Shown here one piece after another: positions 1 through 8,164 of a DNA stretch of 37,091 bases. The DNA is taken from positions 1-37,091 of the forward strand of contig NZ_JADVOP010000040.1 in the NCBI RefSeq assembly GCF_016508585.1, in the 5' to 3' direction. Both the position numbers and the translations under genes were made by a program. Source of the DNA: Acinetobacter baumannii. GTDB taxonomy: Bacteria > Pseudomonadota > Gammaproteobacteria > Pseudomonadales > Moraxellaceae. A model generated the notes under the pieces. That model was given only the letters and a program-made list of their open reading frames with translations. It searched no databases and had not been told where the DNA came from. The number at the start of each line of letters is the position of its first letter. Positions within the stretch are counted from its first letter, which is position 1.

Positions 1-81
1 GATAAGATATTATTGATATTATCCAAACACTTTAAAAAACTTTTTTTATCAATCGTTTGAAATGTCGATACGAAATTTCAC

Positions 82-110
82 TTGACTAAAAGCGTTTTTT
101 TTAGTTTTAT
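82..110 (+). promoter_or_regulatory. Candidate sigma-70 promoter of the T6SS operon
   Basis: TTGACT at 82-87 is followed after 17 bases by TTTTAT at 105-110, a good -35 with a moderate -10. It lies about 100 bases upstream of asaA in an extremely AT-rich leader. The rest of 1-209 shows no gene on either strand. AT-rich DNA produces such matches easily, so this is only a candidate. Confidence 0.35.
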
Positions 111-209
111 TTCTAAGATTTTAAACGAAGTTGCTTTAATTATATATATTTATAAAACATCAAAAGTAAATCTATTGAATAACTGAATCAAGTGAATTGA
201 GGTTAGATT

Positions 210-860
210 TTGAAGAATTATATCCCGTACATTTTAGTTCTTGGAGCATCATTTGCGAGCACCTTTGTTAGCGCAAACGATGAGATCAAACTAAAAAGAT
301 CATGTATCAAAGACTATCCAATGGTTGAAGGCGAGACAAATCCTGAGCTGCTTGGGATTTATGCGCAATTGTGTGATAAGAAGAATAAAGACTATAAAAA
401 CAAACTGTTGGTCTCGGCTGCGGAAAAATTCCAACAGCTTGGCAAAAATGAAAAAGCACTTCAGATCGTCAGTTATTTAGACACATTGAATATTCAAAGC
501 AATGAGTTGACTGATGTTAAGTTCCTCGCAAGTCTTGGTTTAGCTTCAGATGCGCTAAACAAGATGCGTACCAGTGAAATGCGCTACTTAACAGAAGCCA
601 AAACTTATCCAGTTGCGAAAAACTTTACTGATGCTGTCCGACAAGCAATGCCAGCTGCTGTTCTGGTTGAAAAAAATCAGGAAAGTGCTCCAGTTGTAGA
701 GCGTGCACGTCCTCAGAAAGTGAGCCGTCCTCAGAAAGTGAACCGTACTTCGCCGACACGTTCTGCCCCGTCTTCATCTAAACCTGCAGCATCTAAACCT
801 GCTGCTACTCCAGCAAAACCGAAGCCGACACCAGCAGCTAGACCGAATTTCCCAACATAA
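210..860 (+). CDS. asaA: AsaA-like periplasmic T6SS accessory protein
   Basis: This is the first gene of the T6SS operon, 216 aa. The start is TTG: GAGG at 199-202 lies seven bases upstream, and the first ~22 residues form a signal peptide ending at VSA, so export is expected. The middle is helical with no motif I recognise. From about residue 160 the tail is rich in Pro, Lys, Ala and Ser and contains short repeats (RPQKV twice, SKPAA twice), which suggests a disordered segment. In Acinetobacter the gene before tssB is asaA, whose product is reported to be periplasmic and to interact with TssM. I assign it by position, size and signal peptide; sequence identity could not be checked. Confidence 0.75.
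   Translation: MKNYIPYILVLGASFASTFVSANDEIKLKRSCIKDYPMVEGETNPELLGIYAQLCDKKNKDYKNKLLVSAAEKFQQLGKNEKALQIVSYLDTLNIQSNELTDVKFLASLGLASDALNKMRTSEMRYLTEAKTYPVAKNFTDAVRQAMPAAVLVEKNQESAPVVERARPQKVSRPQKVNRTSPTRSAPSSSKPAASKPAATPAKPKPTPAARPNFPT
708..743 (+). repeat. Tandem 18-bp repeat inside asaA
   Basis: Two adjacent 18-bp units (708-725 and 726-743) differ at one base and encode RPQKVS and RPQKVN in the disordered AsaA tail. A second imperfect duplication just downstream encodes SKPAASKPAA. The tail may therefore vary in length between strains. Confidence 0.8.
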
Positions 861-890
861 TTTATTTGCTCAAATTAATGGATAAAAAAA

Positions 891-1400
891 ATGTCAAAAC
901 GTGAAAGTGTACAGAAAAAATTACAGCGAATCAGACCACCACGTGTTCAGCTGACTTATGATGTTGAAGTGGGCGATGGTAAGGAAATTAAAGAATTACC
1001 ATTTGTTGTTGGCGTGCTCGGCGATTTCTCTGCAGCTTCTGAATTAGAAAGAACCAAGTTAAAGGACAAGAAATTTATCAATGTTGATTTAGAAAACATT
1101 GATGAAGTGATGGAATCATTGTCTCCACGTGCAGCTTACCAAGTTGAAAATACTTTGACTGAAGAAGGTGGGCGTATGTCGGTTGATTTAACATTTAAGT
1201 CGATGGAAGATTTCCGCCCTGAACAGGTTGTGCAGCAAGTTGAACCACTGAAGAAGTTGGTTGAAGCGCGTGAGCGTTTAACAGACTTGAGAAATAAAAT
1301 TTCTAATAGTGAGCGTTTGGAAGACTTGCTTGATGAGGTTTTACAGAATACGGATCAGATCCGTAAATTAAGTGCTGAGGCGGGTCCAGAAAATGAGTAA
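891..1400 (+). CDS. tssB: T6SS contractile sheath small subunit TssB (VipA)
   Basis: The 169-aa product pairs with TssC to build the cytoplasmic contractile sheath around the Hcp tube. Typical TssB features are visible: the basic N-terminus ESVQKKLQRIRPPRVQ, then the LPFVVGVLGDFS block near residues 35-47, a VDLENIDEVM segment, and a charged helical C-terminus. Length matches the family. The start lies 30 bases after the asaA stop, with only a weak A/G-rich ribosome site. Its last eight bases overlap the tssC start, so translation of the two sheath subunits is probably coupled. Confidence 0.95.
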   Translation: MSKRESVQKKLQRIRPPRVQLTYDVEVGDGKEIKELPFVVGVLGDFSAASELERTKLKDKKFINVDLENIDEVMESLSPRAAYQVENTLTEEGGRMSVDLTFKSMEDFRPEQVVQQVEPLKKLVEARERLTDLRNKISNSERLEDLLDEVLQNTDQIRKLSAEAGPENE

Positions 1401-2874
1401 TTTACAAAGCAATACTGTACAGGATACAGCTGTAGAAGAAGTAAGTTTACTTGATTCTATTGTGGAGCGTAGCCGAATTGCACGTAATGAAGAAGAGCAT
1501 GATCGTGCGAAAAGCTTAATTAGTGAGTTGGCAAAAGAAGTCATGGCAGGAACAATTACTGTTTCTGAAAACATGTCCCTGTCTATAGATAAGCGTATTG
1601 CGGAAATTGATGCACTTATTTCGACTCAACTCAGCAAAATCATGCACAACGAGCAGTTTCAAAAAATTGAATCGACTTGGCGTGGTTTGTACTATTTTTG
1701 CCAAGAGTCACCATCTAATCCATTGATCAAAATTCGTATGTTAAACACAACGAAAAAAGAGTTGATCAAAGACTTCCAAGGTGCAACTGATTTCGATCAA
1801 AGTACATTGTTCAAAAAAGTGTATGAAGAAGAATATGGTTCATTTGGTGGTGCGCCTTATGCCACCTTGATTGGTGATTTCGAATTCGATCGTACACCAT
1901 CAGATATGTACCTGTTAGAACAGATTTCTCATGTTGCAGCGGCAGCGCATGCACCATTTATTTCGGCTGCGAGTAGTAACATGCTTGGGCTTGAGTCATT
2001 TACTGATATTGATCGTCCGCGCGACGTTTCAAAAGTGTTTGAAACAGCTGAATATGTACAGTGGCGTTCATTCCGTGAAAGTGATGATGCGCGTTATGTT
2101 GCATTGACCATGCCACGTGTTTTAGGACGCTTACCTTATGATCCTAAAGAGGGATGGGCAACTGAAGGCTTTAACTTTGTTGAAGAAGTTTCAGGTCAAA
2201 ATCACGACGAATATTTATGGATGAATGCTGCTTATGCTTTTGGTACGCGTTTGACCAATGCCTTTGACCTGCATGGTTGGTGTGCCGCTATCCGTGGTGT
2301 AGAAGGTGGTGGTATGGTAGAAGGTTTACCTGTACATACCTTTAAAACCAATGACGGTGAAGTGGTGTTTAAGTGCCCAACAGAAATTGCCATCACTGAT
2401 CGTCGTGAAAAAGAATTGAGTGATTTGGGCTTTATCCCACTGGTGCATTGCAAGAATACAGACTATGCCGCATTCTTTGGCGCACAGTCTACGCAGAAGC
2501 CGAAAAAATATGACAGCGATACTGCGAATGCAAACTCATCACTTTCTAGCCAGATCCAGTACATCATGGCAGTTTCTCGAATTGCACATTATTTAAAAGC
2601 AATGATGCGGGATAAAGTCGGAAGTTTTGCATCGGCTGGAAATGTAGAAGCATTTTTAAATGAATGGCTATCACAATATGTATTGCTTGATGATGGCGCG
2701 TCTCAAGAAGCAAAAGCACAGTATCCACTGCGTGAAGCTTCTGTAAAAGTTGTAGAGAATCCTGCAGAGCCAGGGCACTACAAGTCTGTGGTCTTTTTAA
2801 GACCGCATTTCCAGCTAGATGAGTTGTCAGTTTCTCTGCGACTTGTCACTGAGTTACCTCAGTCCTCGAATTAA
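1393..2874 (+). CDS. tssC: T6SS contractile sheath large subunit TssC (VipB)
   Basis: This is the 493-aa large sheath subunit. Diagnostic blocks are FGGAPYATLIGDFEF, then WRSFRESDDARYVALTMPR, and further on GWCAAIRGVEGGGMVEGLP. I place the start at ATG 1393 (MSNLQSN) rather than the in-frame codon 21 bases upstream: ATG 1393 overlaps the tssB stop in the arrangement ATGAGTAA, and GAGG lies at 1377-1380. The sheath contracts on firing and is recycled by ClpV/TssH, a gene not present in this window. Confidence 0.96.
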   Translation: MSNLQSNTVQDTAVEEVSLLDSIVERSRIARNEEEHDRAKSLISELAKEVMAGTITVSENMSLSIDKRIAEIDALISTQLSKIMHNEQFQKIESTWRGLYYFCQESPSNPLIKIRMLNTTKKELIKDFQGATDFDQSTLFKKVYEEEYGSFGGAPYATLIGDFEFDRTPSDMYLLEQISHVAAAAHAPFISAASSNMLGLESFTDIDRPRDVSKVFETAEYVQWRSFRESDDARYVALTMPRVLGRLPYDPKEGWATEGFNFVEEVSGQNHDEYLWMNAAYAFGTRLTNAFDLHGWCAAIRGVEGGGMVEGLPVHTFKTNDGEVVFKCPTEIAITDRREKELSDLGFIPLVHCKNTDYAAFFGAQSTQKPKKYDSDTANANSSLSSQIQYIMAVSRIAHYLKAMMRDKVGSFASAGNVEAFLNEWLSQYVLLDDGASQEAKAQYPLREASVKVVENPAEPGHYKSVVFLRPHFQLDELSVSLRLVTELPQSSN

Positions 2875-2921
2875 AATAGAGCGTGGCTAAATAATAACTT
2901 TAAAAAATAAGGGTAAATCCA

Positions 2922-3425
2922 ATGAAAGACATATACGTTCAATTTCAAGGCAAGTACAAAGTTGATGGTGAGTCACGTGATTCTGAGCACAAGAACTGGC
3001 TAGAAGTTAATTCTTGGTCTCACAACATCCGTCAACCGAAATCTGCTACTTCTTCAAGCGTTGGTGGTCACACTGCTGAACGTGTAGAACATTCAGACAT
3101 GCTTTTCGTTAAAGATTTGGATGCGACTAGTCCGAAACTTTGGGAAGCTTGTTCTGCTGGTTATACTTTTGACGAAGTTCAAATTGATTTTTACCGCGCA
3201 AACGGTGACAAACGTATCAAGTACCTCCAAATCAAACTTAAGCATGTTCTTGTTTCAAGCGTAACACCGACTGTAAATGAAGAAGGTGTTCCAACTGAAG
3301 CATTTGGTTTGAAATATGCTGCAGTTGAGTGGACTTATAATCAACAAGATATTAACGGTTCTGCTAAAGGTGCCGTTACTAAGAAATGGTCTCTTTCTAA
3401 CAATACAGCATCTTACGCTGCTTAA
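2922..3425 (+). CDS. hcp: T6SS inner-tube protein Hcp
   Basis: The 167-aa product forms the hexameric rings that stack into the secreted inner tube. Family features are the N-terminal MKDIYVQFQGKYKVDGES, the GGHTAERVEHSDM segment around residues 48-60, and the beta-rich FDEVQIDFYRANGD block. A clear ribosome site AAGGG at 2909-2913 lies eight bases before ATG. No C-terminal toxin domain is present, so this is a structural Hcp. A strong hairpin follows the stop codon. Confidence 0.96.
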   Translation: MKDIYVQFQGKYKVDGESRDSEHKNWLEVNSWSHNIRQPKSATSSSVGGHTAERVEHSDMLFVKDLDATSPKLWEACSAGYTFDEVQIDFYRANGDKRIKYLQIKLKHVLVSSVTPTVNEEGVPTEAFGLKYAAVEWTYNQQDINGSAKGAVTKKWSLSNNTASYAA

Positions 3426-3437
3426 TTGTTGTTTGAG

Positions 3438-3467
3438 ACGGGTAGGGGCTGAAAAGTCCCTACCTGT
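3438..3467 (+). terminator. Intra-operon hairpin between hcp and tssE
   Basis: A 13-bp stem (3438-3450 with 3455-3467, two G-T pairs, otherwise complementary) is capped by a GAAA tetraloop. It begins 12 bases after the hcp stop. Only a short T run follows, so it is not a canonical strong terminator. Partial termination or 3'-end protection of hcp mRNA would let Hcp, needed in large excess, accumulate above the baseplate proteins. The structure is seen; the role is inferred. Confidence 0.7.
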
Positions 3468-3490
3468 TTCATATCATTAGAATATCAGTT

Positions 3491-3964
3491 ATGAACTTAG
3501 ATCAACTTTATCCCTATGGATTTCGATCTACACTATTTGATCGCTTGATTGTTGAAGATGATTATGTAAAAGGGCTTTCCATACATGAGCTAAGAGAGTC
3601 TGTTGCTCATGATTTAGAAGATTTGTTAAATACCCGAATCGCTAAACTAGATTTGGATATTGATGATTATGCTTTAGCCAAAAAATCGATTGTACAGTTT
3701 GGGATTATTGATTTTGTTGGACTTTCAACTGCCAACCCCACAGATCGAGATGTTATTTGCCAGTCCATTGAGCAGTCGATCGCTGCGCATGAGCCACGAT
3801 TAAAACAGATTAAAGTAGAAATGCAGCTAGATGATCAGAATGTTGGTTCTTTATGCTTAAGCATTCAAGCCTATTTAAATATTCATCCGCTTTATGAACC
3901 TGTAATTTTTGATGCCTTACTCAAGCCAACAACACAGCAATATGTAATCTCTGCCAGATCTTAA
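3491..3964 (+). CDS. tssE: T6SS baseplate wedge protein TssE (gp25-like)
   Basis: The 157-aa product belongs to the phage gp25-like family, part of the baseplate wedge where sheath polymerisation begins. The N-terminal FRSTLFDRL motif and the helix ESVAHDLEDLLNTR (about residues 37-50), which contains the LLNTR signature, support the call. The gene sits between hcp and tssF as in other Acinetobacter clusters. The ribosome site is weak, consistent with lower expression than hcp. Confidence 0.93.
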   Translation: MNLDQLYPYGFRSTLFDRLIVEDDYVKGLSIHELRESVAHDLEDLLNTRIAKLDLDIDDYALAKKSIVQFGIIDFVGLSTANPTDRDVICQSIEQSIAAHEPRLKQIKVEMQLDDQNVGSLCLSIQAYLNIHPLYEPVIFDALLKPTTQQYVISARS

Positions 3965-3979
3965 AAATGTAGGTATGTC

Positions 3980-5788
3980 GTGATAGAAGAACTTTTACCG
4001 TATTATGAAAAGCAACTACAAGAATTTGGTCAGCAGTCACGTGCATTTGCAGATAAATATCCTAAAATTGCGCAAAGATTATCTTTAAACCAAGAACAAA
4101 TTGATGATCCACATATTGAGCGCCTGATCCAGGCTTTTTCTTTAATTGCGGCACGTATTGATAAAAAATTAGCTGATAGCTATGACATATTTACCCGCTC
4201 ATTATTTGAAGTCATGTTTCCGCAGTATCTGCGACATTTTCCTGCCTGCTCCGTAGTGAGCTTTGAAGATTTAAATAAACAAAAACAATTAACGGATGTT
4301 CATGTTATTCCCAAAGGAACAACTTTAAAATCAAGAAGTTTTAAGGGGGTCCAATGTGAATTTAATACCAGTACAGCAGTAAAGTTACTGCCAATTCAAC
4401 TGGAAAGTTTAAGTTTTCAAACGACACCAAGTGCGCATATTCATTTAAACCAGAATGCAACGTTGAGTTTAAAATTTGATTTATTCAACCCGTGTAAAAA
4501 TTGGTTGAAAAATGAAAAACTGCCCATTTATTTAGATGCTATCTCCAATTTTCCGCTCCAAGTCTTGGACCATATTTTTCACCAGGATACCAGCTTTAGT
4601 CTGCGCATCAATCATAAAGTGACAGCGATTAAAAATCCTTTTGAAGTGATGGGATTTCATGAAGATGAAAGTTTATTGCCGATAGATCAGCATACCCATC
4701 ATGCCTATCGTTTGTTGATAGAATACTTTTGTTTTCCAGAAAAATTTAGTTATCTGAATTTAAATTTAGATTTTTTAAAATTATTAAAAGATGAAAATTT
4801 AACTTTTGAAATTCAGATTCATTTGAAGCTGAATTTAAATGATCAAGCCATTATTCGAAATTATTCAGAATTAAATGTAGCGAACTTTAAATTATTTACC
4901 AGTCCAGTGGTAAATTTATTTGAAAAACAGGCTGAACCCCAGAAAATCAATCACAAAAACTTAGAGTATCCACTGATCACAGATGCTCATCACCCTGAAT
5001 TTTATCAAGTGTATTCAATACTTGAAATGAATTTGATTCGTGAAAAAAGTAATCAAGATCAAGTGGTTTACCCAATTTTACCTTTCTTCGCAATGAGTCA
5101 TTATCACGGTGAAGATATTCAGTTTTTTTATGCTTTGAATCCGACTGTTTTACAGAATCAATATGTTGAAACAGGATATTCAATTATTTCGAAACAGCTC
5201 GAGCCACAGAGTATCAAGTCTGATTTTGTCAGTTGCAGATTACTTTGTTCAAACCGTGAATTGCCGTATGAAGCTTTAGGTCAATCGAATAATGTTTTGA
5301 ATTTGAATGACAGTACGGTTGCTCGTCGTGCCTTGATATTAAAAAGACCTACAGAGCCTTATCAATTTGAAATGAATAAAAACGAACAATGGCGGATTAT
5401 TTCACATCTTTCTTTGAATACGCTTGCGTTAATGAAAGGGGATACAGTCAGTCATATCAAAGAGTTACTTGAACTTTATAATTTACCAAAATCGAAAGAA
5501 AATCATTTGATTATTGATGCGATCAAACAAATTGAATTTGAGATTACCCATAAACTTGTTGAAGCAAAACCTTTCCCGATGTTTGTGCGAGGGGTGAAGG
5601 TGCTGATGGATGTGGATGTTCAAGTTTTCCGTGGACATAGTCTCTATATTTTCAGTGAGTTGATTAGTCACATTTTTAATTTAAAAGTACAGATGAACAG
5701 CTTTGTTGATGTTTTTGTGAGAGATTTAAATACAAAACAGGAGTTATACCAATGCGTACAGAACGTTGGTGGCAAGAAGCTTCTGTAG
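3980..5788 (+). CDS. tssF: T6SS baseplate protein TssF
   Basis: The 602-aa product is the largest baseplate wedge protein and works with TssG, TssE and TssK. The start is GTG at 3980, giving MIEELLPYYEKQLQEFGQQS followed by FADKYPKIAQRL, the typical TssF N-terminus. The SRSFKGVQCEF and FEVMFPQYLRH blocks also fit the family. The coding strand is AT-rich with many Leu, Asn and Lys codons. The tssG start lies 37 bases inside the 3' end, which suggests translational coupling. Confidence 0.95.
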   Translation: MIEELLPYYEKQLQEFGQQSRAFADKYPKIAQRLSLNQEQIDDPHIERLIQAFSLIAARIDKKLADSYDIFTRSLFEVMFPQYLRHFPACSVVSFEDLNKQKQLTDVHVIPKGTTLKSRSFKGVQCEFNTSTAVKLLPIQLESLSFQTTPSAHIHLNQNATLSLKFDLFNPCKNWLKNEKLPIYLDAISNFPLQVLDHIFHQDTSFSLRINHKVTAIKNPFEVMGFHEDESLLPIDQHTHHAYRLLIEYFCFPEKFSYLNLNLDFLKLLKDENLTFEIQIHLKLNLNDQAIIRNYSELNVANFKLFTSPVVNLFEKQAEPQKINHKNLEYPLITDAHHPEFYQVYSILEMNLIREKSNQDQVVYPILPFFAMSHYHGEDIQFFYALNPTVLQNQYVETGYSIISKQLEPQSIKSDFVSCRLLCSNRELPYEALGQSNNVLNLNDSTVARRALILKRPTEPYQFEMNKNEQWRIISHLSLNTLALMKGDTVSHIKELLELYNLPKSKENHLIIDAIKQIEFEITHKLVEAKPFPMFVRGVKVLMDVDVQVFRGHSLYIFSELISHIFNLKVQMNSFVDVFVRDLNTKQELYQCVQNVGGKKLL

Positions 5789-6744
5789 TTGATGAGCTTT
5801 TCAAAACTCCTACAGCTTTTGAATTTGTTCAGTCAACCCGATTATTTAGACATGCACCCAGCATCACAACTTTAAAAAGCTGGTCAGATGATTTTCTTTT
5901 TGAAAGTTCACTGAATCTAAATTTCCCCAAGCATGAGATCGAGTCTTTAGAACAAGTTGAAGACAGGATTCACATGACCAATTTGGTGGTCGGTTTAACC
6001 GGTATGCAGGGTGCGATGCCTTATACCTATACCAATAAAGTCAAGCAGGCACCTCGTAAACAGCGTGTTGAAGTACAGAAGTTCTTAGGATTATTTAATC
6101 ACAAACTGACAGCCCAATTTGTGGATGCAAGTCTGAGTTATAATCTGCCGGTACGTTATGAAATTGAAAAAGAAAATAATTACTTAGAAATATTACATGC
6201 ATTAAATGGCTATATTCGAACCCAGCATCAGCAAAGTGATTTAGATGATTATTTTGCTGAGTTTTCGGGATTGATGCAGGGACAAAACAATACCGCACAT
6301 GCATTGAAAACGATGTTGACCTGTGTTTTTCATCATCCTGTTGAAGTCAAAGAATATATTACTGAGAAGTTTAAACTAGGGGACGAGCAGAAAACCAAGT
6401 TAGGAGGAAAGCAACCCTTTCTTTTGGGAGTAAATACTTTTTGTGGGGAAACCATTCGACAAATTGATGGAAAAATAGAAATACAAATTGGTCCATTAAC
6501 GCATGCCCAATATTTAGAGTTTTTACCGAAGAAAAAGTTAAGTCAAAAATTAAAAAAAATACTTCAGAGTTGGTGTAGTCCAACCTTACTGGTTGATTTG
6601 CGGTTGGTGCTTGCCAAAGAAGAAGTTCAGCCCTTACAGTTGAGTTCAACAGCACAAGTCGGTTTGGCACAAGGTGCTTTTGTGATGCCGAAGACGCAAA
6701 GTGACAATGATGAAACCTGTTATGCGCTGATTGGAGCTTCATAA
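5752..6744 (+). CDS. tssG: T6SS baseplate protein TssG
   Basis: The 330-aa product is the TssF partner in the baseplate wedge. It starts MRTERWWQEASVVDEL and continues with FEFVQSTRLFRH, the usual TssG opening. The segments LTGMQGAMPYTYT and DDYFAEFSGL, and a C-terminal GPLTHAQYLEFLP, also fit the family. The start overlaps the last 37 bases of tssF, and the stop codon directly abuts the asaB ATG with no intervening base. Confidence 0.94.
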   Translation: MRTERWWQEASVVDELFKTPTAFEFVQSTRLFRHAPSITTLKSWSDDFLFESSLNLNFPKHEIESLEQVEDRIHMTNLVVGLTGMQGAMPYTYTNKVKQAPRKQRVEVQKFLGLFNHKLTAQFVDASLSYNLPVRYEIEKENNYLEILHALNGYIRTQHQQSDLDDYFAEFSGLMQGQNNTAHALKTMLTCVFHHPVEVKEYITEKFKLGDEQKTKLGGKQPFLLGVNTFCGETIRQIDGKIEIQIGPLTHAQYLEFLPKKKLSQKLKKILQSWCSPTLLVDLRLVLAKEEVQPLQLSSTAQVGLAQGAFVMPKTQSDNDETCYALIGAS

Positions 6745-8130
6745 ATGATCAAAATAATTTTAGCAACATTGATCAGTGTCATTCTACTGGTCTCAGCGAT
6801 CGTGGTATTTTATTGGCGCGACATTAAATATGATCCAAGCGGACAGGATTTTGTTATTTTCTTTGGATTGATTCCTGCTGCGATCACATTGTTGCTTCTA
6901 ACCCCGATGTTGCTGAAAAAATTCTATCAAAGTCGCCAAGACAAGAAAGAGCAACAAAAACTTGAAGAAGAACAACGTACTGAACAGCAAAATAGTGTTG
7001 AAACGCATGATGCAGAAATTGAGTGGGTAAATTTAAAGGTCTATTCGACAACCAGTTTAAGTGCAATGGGGGAAAACGAAGTTCATATTGAGCAACTTCA
7101 AGATCCTATCAGCCCAGAACTAGACCAAGGACTCATCAATAGCTATGGTTTGCCCATCTTGTCATTGCGTATTCAATCACTTGAAGAACCAGAACAAGAT
7201 TCATCAAGTTTATCGAGTCGTCAGAGACGGATCACCGCCTTAATTCAGCAGCAGCTTGAACAAAATATCGACATGCTTCACCAAATCGCGGAGCACTTAA
7301 AGAATTCAGCACTGTTCTATGATGCTAAACTTGCACATGAATATCGTATGCATCCTGCGTGGATTAACCCGCATCAAGAATATGAAGATGAATCTGTAGA
7401 ACAACAGATTGCAGAAGCTGTCCCCCAATTAAATCGCCTCAATATTCATCTTATTTTACCTGAAAACTTATTTCACACATGGGATGAAAACTCAGGCGTA
7501 GAATTGATGGATCAATATTTTACACAGCTTGGCATCATTGATCAGCAGTTTCATACTGAATATCATTACTGGGGTGAAACAACGGCATATCATGATTGGA
7601 TGAAGTTGTTGAAAAGAACACAGTCATTGGATGCAGAAGTTTCGTTATTTATTGTGGTTGATTCTGAAATTGATCAAGAAACCATTGATGATCGAACATG
7701 GATGACGGAAAAATATATTCCTTCTGAATATATCAGTACCTGCTGTATGACCAATGCAAAGGTTGAATTGCAAAATTTACAGCCAACCAAGTATATTCGA
7801 ATTGCACTAAATTCTGATCAGGCATCTCAACCCTTAAAAGAGTTGAATCTGGCTCAAGCAGAACAATTTGAACAAGAGCAACCTTTTGTTTTGGTTTTAG
7901 ATGATCCTAAAGAGGTCAAGCTTTTAAAAAGATTAGAACAGAATTTTGCAGAAACACCGATTGAAGCACATCACTATCTTTATTGTAAAAGTAGTTTAGG
8001 TCATACCCAGTCTTTAGCCAAAGTTTTTGGTTTTATGTTGAGTCTGCACCTTAAAGATGAGTTGTATGGCTATGTTTATAGTGCTGAACATCAGCAAACC
8101 CAAGTAGTTGTTGGGACTGAGTTTGCATAG
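6745..8130 (+). CDS. asaB: AsaB-like membrane-anchored T6SS accessory protein
   Basis: This 461-aa protein occupies the position of asaB in published Acinetobacter T6SS maps. Two hydrophobic segments near residues 3-24 and 38-58 should anchor it in the inner membrane. The remaining ~400 residues are Gln- and Glu-rich and probably cytoplasmic. The first stretch after the membrane, about residues 65-90, looks like a charged coiled coil. I recognise no enzymatic motif. Its ATG directly follows the tssG stop, and tssM begins 34 bases after its end. A role near the membrane complex is an inference from anchoring and position. Confidence 0.7.
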   Translation: MIKIILATLISVILLVSAIVVFYWRDIKYDPSGQDFVIFFGLIPAAITLLLLTPMLLKKFYQSRQDKKEQQKLEEEQRTEQQNSVETHDAEIEWVNLKVYSTTSLSAMGENEVHIEQLQDPISPELDQGLINSYGLPILSLRIQSLEEPEQDSSSLSSRQRRITALIQQQLEQNIDMLHQIAEHLKNSALFYDAKLAHEYRMHPAWINPHQEYEDESVEQQIAEAVPQLNRLNIHLILPENLFHTWDENSGVELMDQYFTQLGIIDQQFHTEYHYWGETTAYHDWMKLLKRTQSLDAEVSLFIVVDSEIDQETIDDRTWMTEKYIPSEYISTCCMTNAKVELQNLQPTKYIRIALNSDQASQPLKELNLAQAEQFEQEQPFVLVLDDPKEVKLLKRLEQNFAETPIEAHHYLYCKSSLGHTQSLAKVFGFMLSLHLKDELYGYVYSAEHQQTQVVVGTEFA

Positions 8131-8164
8131 AGATTACAGACAAATTTAGAAAGAAATCGAGAAA

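Noticed and set aside
1..60. Short AT palindromes at the left edge considered as a terminator of an upstream gene
   Set aside because: The pairing is only A/T and no G/C stem is present; no upstream gene is visible to test it.
6371..6742. 123-codon frame on the - strand inside tssG
   Set aside because: It is an antisense shadow of tssG without start signals or recognisable protein features.
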